Position numbers and translations under genes: made by a program. This document shows positions 50,736-64,000 of a stretch of DNA of 64,000 nucleotides, one piece after another (positions within the stretch are counted from its first letter, which is position 1; each line of letters starts with the position of its first letter). This stretch comes from Nymphaea colorata (Eukaryota; Streptophyta; Magnoliopsida; Nymphaeales; Nymphaeaceae): the NCBI RefSeq assembly GCF_008831285.2, contig NC_045148.1, forward strand, positions 17,087,002 to 17,151,001, in the 5' to 3' direction. Below the pieces are notes generated by a model. That model made no database searches. It saw only the letters and a program-made list of their open reading frames with translations, and was not told the DNA's origin.

Positions 50736-53575
50736 GCAATAATGGCCCTCGGGGTGTTCGTCACAAAGAGCACTAACAAATTGTTCAATGAGTCACTCTG
50801 AAAGATTGAATCATATTCATTGAACATTACACCTTGGTGTTTTATGAATATACCATAATATTTGAGACAAACTCATCATCTATAACAATTTTTAGTGTTT
50901 TTGTTACCGAACATCCCTAAGTTACCGTTTGGTTGCAAGGACAATTGTTTCTAGGACACTTATCTTTAAAACAAGTGTCATAAGGTCAAAGAGTCATTGT
51001 CCATCGAATAAGTTGTAATTTTCTACTGTGTTTGTTTATAAAGACAAAATTATCAATTTGTTTTGTCCACCACTTGCTTATATAACTAGATGGATAAGTT
51101 GACAAATGTTCTGCATTTTTTTCTATTTATCTATCTATATATATATATGTATATATATAACAAATGAAAAATATATGAACTAATGAAAATACTATTTCTT
51201 TCTCTCAATAGAAAATTTACATATAACAAAGGAAAATATTTTTGAAAAAATTATGAAAAACATAAGCATTTTATATCTCTCTCTACACATGGGAAACTTA
51301 AAATCAACATATAATAGAAAAACTAATAAAATATGTTAAAATTAAAACATCTAAGCCAAAAAAAAAGTACTCTCTCTCTCTTTCTCTTTATATCTCTTCA
51401 AATACATGTAATTTAAAATGTACTAGCTAACAAAATACTCTCCCTTTGCCTTTTCTCAAGCTTGTCTTCTCCTTTTCTCTTTCCCTACAAATATAAATGA
51501 CACAAAATTCATATATTATAAAAAAACATCATCCTATTGTAAACAACAGAAAAACATAACTGAAGAATAAGTTTTCAATTTGTTAGATACAAACTAATGA
51601 AAATGTTTAGATGCAAGCCTTCGGAAACAACTTAATATACATCATAACAGTTACATAAACAAACTGAAAACTTTTATATTCTTTATTGAAGTTCATCAGT
51701 TGAAAATGACGACCATCGCATGTGAACAAGGCATGTGTGCTCGAAAAAGAAAAAACAGCAGGCATAATTAGGTGATTGATTGTGCAGGAATTGAATTGGA
51801 CGTATCACTACAAAAAATAGTTATTATACCGACGTATCATTCCGGGCACGATTCGTGTTTCCGGTGAGGAGGAAGCTATATTGATGAAAAGGTTCACCCT
51901 GTATAAGACGCTCTTGCCGCTATAGATCTTCTTTAAGGCACGAAAATAATCAGGCTTTCCAGTGCCGGCGGCCATTCTCCAGCAGGGGCAGGGCCATTTT
52001 CCCCTTTCCTACCGAGGGTTAACCCTCGAGCAAAACCCTCAGGCGAATTTCTGCTTCTGGTCATTGCAGTGGCGCTTGCTCGATGACCGCCACCATCGCT
52101 ATATGAGTCTATCGATGAGGCTCTAAAATTAATAGATAACAACGACATTAAAGTTAATGAACAACAAGGAACACTATATTTAAGTGTTTAATTTATTACT
52201 GTTCAGAGAAAAATAATGAGAAAAAAGTGATTTATCGGAGAAAAAAATAATGAGAAAAAGGTGATTTATCATGATGGGCGGTTGAAAAAAAGAAAAAAAT
52301 AAAAAATAAAATTTAGTTTATATTTTTTTTTCTTATTTTTTTCTCTACCATCTGTCATAATTAATCTACTGTCATTATAAGTAAGCTGGCTAACTCTAGT
52401 TATCTAAAGTCACCACTCAATTTTCTTTTATATATATATATATATTAATGAGATGACTGACACATTTAGAAGATTATAAGGTAATGCTGCACATGCCATC
52501 ACCTCTCTCTCACACATGCTCACGCACACCCACATACATAATGTATATAATCACACATGTATACACAATATATACACTGAGTTGGCTAAAGCATTTGAAT
52601 GTAAAATTAATGTGGCCGAAGGAGATCAGACGGAAAGTACACACGTACATGAGTGGCTCATCCGAAAGTGGCATCTACCTTCTCAGATGACGACCAACTT
52701 TGTTTTTTTCCCAAAATAATTCAAGTGTCATTGTCAGGAAACGGGTTGAATTATACATTAGCTCCACTGACGTCAAAGAAAAAAAAAGGGGCGAGATTAT
52801 CTGCACTGAAACTTTTAATCGAAGGTTTTCACTGATTTGTCAGTGGTTAAAATTAAGAATCAAGCACCGAAAATATTGTGAACTTAACAATCAACCACTC
52901 ACTGAAAAGATACACACGTTTGCTCTAATACAATGCTTATACATCATTCGACCCATAACTAGAGGCTGTTTACCTGTCATTCTTATTATGGTGTCAATGA
53001 TCGAATTATATATATATATATATAGGTTCAAGAAAAGAACAGATCTATTTCATATAAGTGTTGATCTTATTCATGCAAAAAAATTATGAAGGATGACGGC
53101 ATCAAGATCTGGCGGTGTCAGCTGGGGCATGCTTCAATTTTATCAAAGTCAAGCAAAGAGAAGACATTTCGCCGTTTACTTAACAACAATTGACGTGGAA
53201 ATTAGCTTGGTGGGGATACTTAATTTCAATTTAAAGCAAACGATGGCCTGTTTCCGTGGGCCTTCATGTCAACGGCAAGGAAGAGAAGACCTGAGGCAGA
53301 AACGTCACCTTAGCATGTAAATTTTGTTACTTTCTGACCAGGCCTTGAAAAGATATTGACTCTCTTTGCACTCGAGGCAGTTAGCGAAGCAAAACGAAAG
53401 CGTGTAATTGCTGGGTTGAAAAGATACTGGCTAAAATTGCATTCGGACAATTTGATCTTTTAAAGTGAGTGAGAAGGCTAAGTATATGTTCGGCCCTCCG
53501 GCAGGGCCTGATAGGGCGCGCCCACAGGGTGGGGGGCAGCTTCCATGCCCTCCCCCTTCAGGGCTGAAGACAGAA
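50736..53575. other. Spacer between the duplicate copies
   Basis: AT-rich with low-complexity runs near 51,131, 52,433 and 53,010. At 51,806 the motif CACTACAAAAAATAG resembles a CACTA-transposon terminus, but no partner end was found. Short ORFs at 52,484-53,320 match nothing I know. Confidence 0.45.
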
Positions 53576-53698
53576 GACGCCGTTGAGCATTTAAAAATGC
53601 AAATCATGTCATTTGCTAGACGTCGAGCGAGAGCGAATTTATATGTTATTTAATGTGTACAACAGTACAGTACCATGGAAGTTTCCACCAAAATCTAT

Positions 53699-53706
53699 TA
53701 TAAATA
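53699..53706 (+). promoter_or_regulatory. Putative TATA box of the TNL gene
   Basis: TATAAATA conserved in both duplicate copies, about 190 bp upstream of the candidate first ATG. Confidence 0.5.
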
Positions 53707-53891
53707 AGGGCTTCGCTCTGGAGTATAGGGTAGCATATCAAGTATTCGTCGTGAGATTACAAGTGAAACCTTTCTGCGTGAGCACACGAGTGTGTGGAGC
53801 AAGGGATTGAGTGGGGGTCTTGCATGCTTCATTCAACATGAGCGTGTTCTGTTGATGGACAGCGTACTCTGCGTCCAGTTTGTGAGTCAAG

Positions 53892-53937
53892 ATGGACCTT
53901 GCGGCTGCATACTGGTCGGCCTTGTTTCGGTTAAGAG
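53892..53937 (+). other. Candidate 5' coding exon of the TNL gene
   Basis: ATG plus 14 codons (MDLAAAYWSALFRLR) and one base, then a GTATGC donor in phase 1. Acceptors after GTTGCAG at 54980 or 55094 restore the TIR reading frame exactly, each time rebuilding a GAA codon. The orphan copy upstream keeps an equivalent open exon (MDRGAASRSMFWLR plus one base) with the same donor. The start of the TNL protein may therefore be here and not at 54911. Not proven without transcript data. Confidence 0.4.
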
Positions 53938-54910
53938 GTATGCGTATTTGGCTTCTCCATCAGTTACTTTATTGATGCGTGAGTGAGTGGAGACTTTTGT
54001 TGTGTTTTTCCTTGGAATCATTTGGCGGCTCGGTAAGAAGTTCTACCAAAGTTTGTTGCATCGACTGTTTCCTACGCTTAGCGCATGAATATATGTCTGT
54101 GAGTGTCCTCTGCAACAAAGAGTTGCTTTTTGAAACTGAATTTTAGATTTGATTTAAGTGGGTGATTGATCTAATTCAAATTTTACTACAGATTGTAAAT
54201 AATTCCCTAACTAATTAGATGGTTAATTATCTCCATGCGCATGCAAGCATAATGTTTCATGGAGAACATGTTTGTTATAGGCATTTCTGCGGAGACACTT
54301 TGGCCCACCTCTTCGCTTCGCCCCTTTGTTGCAGCGGCAATTACTAGTAACTTGTGTGTGTCTGTGGAGGCAATTGCCCACAGACACCACATAACGTCAT
54401 ACATGAGTTTCGGCAGTTCTCAGTTCAAAAGCTAAACTAGATAAACATCCGTTGCTTGATCAAACAAATGGTTATAAAAGCTTCGCTCTAATTCGATAAT
54501 TAAGGTCTGCAATGTTTTGCACCTATGAATCAATAAATATAGTTTCGCATAGTTTTTTATTTGCTCAATATCCTAGGCTTTAAATTTCAAATAAAGCAAC
54601 TTCACACATTTAAAGCCATTCAGATACACCCAACAGATGCAGCAGTTCCGCCACAGGAAAATCTGCCATAGCAACTGCTTCATCATTTGTTTTGAATTTC
54701 GAGCTACACAAGTTGATGATCGCTCTTGCTTTCTAGTTTGGTTTGAATAGTCAAGTACATATTTTTGCAAATTTCACACCTCAAAACTTTCGGAAGCCTA
54801 TACAGATCAAATTGATACCAATGTTAAAAGACAAATATGCGATATTATCTAGGGGTGGCAGATGCTAACACTCTTGGTGCGGTTGTGTCGTGATAGATTG
54901 TATCTACTGG

Positions 54911-60338
<5,428 letters not shown>

Positions 60339-62318
60339 TTCTGTGGCAAATCTTTATTAATTGTAATAATGAGAGGACAGGTCGATCGTAACTCTGCTGT
60401 GACAGTGTTTCGTAGATGTTTTTGCGCGTGCTTGAGGTCCGTGGTGTTAGTCCGTCTGTTGATCGCTAGGTGAGTTTGTTTCTTGTAAGTAATTTATTTA
60501 TAAGGGCATATGCTTATTGGAGTTGAGGAGGTGTGCATGCTACAGTTGCTCTTCTACATAAATTGTTAACGTTTCATTAAGCAAATTTCTGCTGAGTTTG
60601 CAATTGATCGTGCTGAAACTTTGTCGAAGCTTCTTTACAGTGAATTATATCATTCTTCGTGATCGAATTAGCAAAAGTCTTGTCCTTATCACCTTCCAAA
60701 AATTTCCGATTTCTTAACGTACCATCAATTTAGTATATACCCCTCCCATGAAATCTCCCTTCTGAATGTTGATGAAAAGACTAGCTCTGATTTCCCTCAC
60801 CAAGTCATCATATCTTGCTTCTCTGTTATCGAATACAGTTAACTTTCTGCTAGAGCTTGAGATATGCCTTGCTATACCGGCCAACATTTTTCTTGTTGCA
60901 TAAAATATCTTTCAGTCATCATCTTGCATATATATTAAGTGCAGAACCTTACAGATGTTAATTATCAAAGTAGTTTGAAGCTTTTATATTTCACCGTAAT
61001 TTTTTCTCTAAGTGCTAGAAACTTATCCCTCTTGTGATTTCACCTTTTATCAAATCATTCATCTTCTGAAATAGACCGAAGCAGGTTGCCCTTTCACCTG
61101 CAACAGTGAAATGACTCAATCACGTGATACATAACAAGCAATGCACTCAGAAAAATAGACTAGACTTCGGATCGAAACTTGTTCACTCAGAAAAATAGAC
61201 TATACTTCTGATTGAAACTTGTTTACCTCTTAGGTAGAAGTGATTCCTGAGTTGAGGTTCCGGTTTCTTGGACTACTACTCTTTCCAATATCCGTAGTCT
61301 CATCGACGAAGTGCAGGCCGCAAGCCATACGTTTGCTGAATTTACGTTTCAATAAAAATTCGCTCCAACTGTGAAATTACCGCTTCAAAATTGCTTTTTA
61401 GAACATACAAAGAGGAGAATTTCAGAAGATTATCTAAACAAGAGAAAACTCATAAGCTATTCACTTTTTGTGGTTCTTCAAGCTTTTCCAAGCACTACAT
61501 TTTTGCTAGATTACTATTAAAAAACTGAGTTTTGAAATATTTAAAAATTACAAAACTAAAAGAAAAAAATGTTTGATTTTAAAACCAAACAGACCCTACA
61601 ATCTTGTAATTCATCAAGTTAGTAAAACAAGCAAACCGACAAATGGTAATTTGGGTTCCACATTTAATGTCCATGACAAACATTGAGTTTTTTTGGGTTC
61701 CACATTTACAAATTTATACATCTTAAGCAAAAGTAATTTAACCTAAAGTATATCATCTACCTAAGGTTGTCAACAAAAGATTCAAACTTTTGACTTTTTA
61801 TCTGCTTGAAATTAATAGGCGTGAAAAAATAGTGAACAAAATACAAGATAATTCCCCAGAACATCCTAACACGACTTTGACATTGGTATCTGGATACAAC
61901 GAATAATGGAGAACACCTGATAAAATCTTCTAGAGCGCAATTCAATATACAACTTCTCCCTTCAATTCGGATTCAGACGATGGTCCAACTTTTTTGGTCG
62001 GTGCCGCTTCTACGAGCGAGCGCGCGTCGAGAACGAGGATGAAACGGATGCAAAAATTCCGGCGTCCCCTTTTATGGTCAAACTGGCCCACCTGCTGACC
62101 TCCTGATTGGTCGGTGCGTGCGCGTCGAACATCTCACGTGTTCCAAGTGGGGATGGATGATGAAGCCTCCACGGCGCTTCCGATCGACTTCTCATGGTCA
62201 TTTAAAGTGCCCCCTCCACCCAAATTCTCTGCAACTTGGAAGGAGATCTGCCCTTTGATCAGTGAGCGCAAAGAAAGAAGAACTGAAACCAGTGAGTAAG
62301 AGAACCAGAGAGAGACGA
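60339..62318. other. TNL 3' flank and AOC copy 2 promoter
   Basis: AT-rich spacer without a recognised gene. The last 300 bp become GC-richer and contain a CACGTG G-box, annotated separately, before the AOC start. Confidence 0.5.
62135..62140. promoter_or_regulatory. AOC: G-box (CACGTG) upstream of AOC copy 2
   Basis: CACGTG lies about 180 bp upstream of the AOC ATG. Such a site can bind bHLH factors of the MYC2 type, which drive jasmonate-responsive genes including AOC. Functional use is inferred. Confidence 0.45.
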
Positions 62319-64000
62319 ATGGCTACCATTAGTTCATCGATAGCTTCTTCCCTCACACTGAAATCTGCCAAGCCAAGCCTTTTTTCGTCATCACTCTGCC
62401 CATCCTCTGTTGGTTTCAAGCAGAGTGTTGCTGGGACCAGCTTCTTCGGCACCCAACATAAGCTCGAGGCCTTCCATTCCGGAGCGCCGTCTGCTTCACC
62501 ATCATCTCGCTCGAACGCCGTTGCTTCTGCGGCATCAGGTATGCGAGTCACTTAATTCTTGCCGCAACCACCATCATCCCTTGCTTTGAATCACCACTAC
62601 CATCATCATTTTATCAGCATCAACATGGCATCATCCTGCCATTTGAATTTTTAAGTGCTGCTGATAGCATGATCTATTAATGGTCTGGCAATCAGTAAAA
62701 AAATTCTTGCGCGTGTGATCATCATCAATCCCACCATCACACTTGGGATATCACAGATTTAGTGGCCATCAGTTTAATTCCTTCGATTGGTTCTTTAAGG
62801 GTGCCTGAAAGATCAATTACGTGACTCCTCACCATCTGCTATAATCTGTCCACTGTTGCCTTGCCGAAAAAATACATGCGGCTCATTTCATGCCATTTCA
62901 TCGTCAACGTGCAACATCATGTGCTCATTCACCATATTTAGGTTCTAAGTTTTCTAAGAAAGGAAGATTTGGTTGTTGCAGGAACCGGCGTTCAAGAGCT
63001 GTCTAAGAAGGAATGTGCAGAGAGTACTGGAGTTCAGGAGCTGCATGTCTATGAGATAAACGAGAGGGACAGGAGCAGCCCTGCCTACCTTCGTCTTGGC
63101 CAGAAACAAGTCAACTCGCTCGGTGATTTGGTGCCCTTCACCAACAAGGTTACTGAAATTAACAACTGCTTTCTCTCGATCACATGATTTGTCTATGGTC
63201 CTCATGAATTGGGGAAGTTGATGTAAGTCATGAAACAAATGTGCAGATTTACAGTGGCAACCTGGAGAAGCGTCTGGGAATCAGCGCAGGGATCTGCATC
63301 CTCATACAGCACGTACCAGAGAAGAAGGGCGACCGCTACGAGGCCATCTACAGCATCTACGTCGGTGACTACGGCCACATCTCTATCCAAGTAAGACACA
63401 AAACTTATAAGCTACATACGACCCAGATCAAAAAATTGGATGGCAATCAACCTAGGAGAGTCACCTGACTGTAGAGCCCAATAGGCACTAACTTGTCAAA
63501 ATTAACTGAGACAAAAAAGGTGGTATAAACTATAATGAACAGGTCATATCTTGGACGGATCCATGAATTAGATGACAGTAAGTGACAATGAAGTTAGACC
63601 AACTTGCATGGGTCTACTTCGCGGCCACTCAGCCTACTCCGCATGGCTATGGGTTTGGGTGCTCTCAACTAAGAGAAATATAGCCAAAAACTTGAATCCT
63701 CTTTAATCCTAGAACAACATTACCAACCTTGGAATCCTTACCAAAGTTGATCAATCTAGTTTTGGGCATGGTACAAACCTTGGTAATTCAAGGATTGGTT
63801 AGAACTTACTCATTTGAAGCATTAATCCATTTATGTATACACACGTAATAGACTTAATTTTAATTTCCTTTTCGTATTTTCACGCAGGGACCTTATCTGA
63901 CATACGAAGACACGTACTTAGCAGTAACAGGAGGCTCTGGTATATTCAAAGGAGCTCGTGGACAAGTGAAACTTCACCAGCTGATCTTCCCATTCAAGAT
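62319..64000 (+). CDS. AOC: Allene oxide cyclase, copy 2 (3' end cut by window)
   Basis: Plastid enzyme of jasmonate synthesis. Exons 62319-62538, 62982-63148, 63247-63390 and 63888 to the edge join in phase with GT-AG introns; the last exon is cut after ...[13 protein letters not shown]. Exon 1 encodes 73 residues rich in Ser and Ala with few acidic residues ([20 protein letters not shown]...), a convincing plastid transit peptide. The mature part has [50 protein letters not shown] and [12 protein letters not shown]. It differs from copy 1 at about 9 of 141 shared mature residues. The intron positions are the same in both copies. The two genes are divergently oriented about 18 kb apart, with the TNL gene between them. 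Confidence 0.94.

Larger units (their letters stand above)
53576..54597 (+). repeat. TNL-proximal copy of the duplicated promoter / first-exon region
   Basis: Direct duplicate of 49,447-50,489, about 4.1 kb away. It has TATAAATA at 53699-53706, then the leader and a short ATG exon at 53892-53937, followed by likely intron sequence leading to the TNL gene. Confidence 0.8.

Noticed and set aside
51806-51820. CACTACAAAAAATAG, a possible CACTA transposon end
   Set aside because: No inverted partner end or 3-bp duplication found nearby; a chance match or lone fragment is as likely.

Overview
This is nuclear DNA from a flowering plant. The genes are intron-rich, the spacers are AT-rich and full of microsatellites, and there are plant-type LTR retrotransposon, hAT-like MITE and SINE-like repeats. 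An intact TIR-NBS-LRR resistance gene argues against a grass or other monocot, because TNL genes are essentially absent there. I cannot name the species; an early-diverging angiosperm or a eudicot both fit.

Layout. (1) 1-13,784, minus strand: the N-terminal ~1,119 residues of the SWR1-type chromatin remodeller PIE1, in 15 coding exons, running off the left edge inside the helicase domain. (2) 15.7-16.15 kb: a GC-rich MITE-like element whose right end is duplicated. (3) 18,103-21,619, plus strand: complete six-exon COQ9 (mitochondrial ubiquinone biosynthesis). (4) 23,334-29,480, minus strand: a Ty1/copia element with two LTRs, PBS and PPT, but no recognisable gag capsid region or integrase core; its leader holds a tandem repeat and a GC-rich block. 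(5) 29.5-38.9 kb: gene-poor spacer with hAT-like MITEs, SINE-like copies and a 100-bp TA tract. (6) 39,107-40,390, plus strand: a two-exon WIP-type C2H2 zinc-finger transcription factor. (7) 42,718-44,708, minus strand: a complete allene oxide cyclase (AOC) gene whose transit-peptide exon is much shortened. (8) 44.9-53.5 kb: repeat-rich spacer with an orphan copy of the TNL promoter and first exon, and a copia RNase H relic. (9) 54,911-60,338, plus strand: a complete TNL immune receptor, possibly with a further 5' coding exon at 53,892. (10) 62,319 to the right edge, plus strand: a second AOC gene with a full-length transit-peptide exon, cut by the window end within its last exon.

The genes do not form a pathway cluster. 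The two AOC copies (jasmonate biosynthesis) are a local divergent duplicate pair about 18 kb apart, with the TNL gene between them. I found no clearly new biological system. The most informative points are the in-frame loss of most of the transit peptide in one AOC copy, the duplicated TNL promoter/first exon, and the non-autonomous copia element with its repeat-built leader. All exon models were made by eye from splice signals, phase and protein-family similarity; nothing was aligned by computer.
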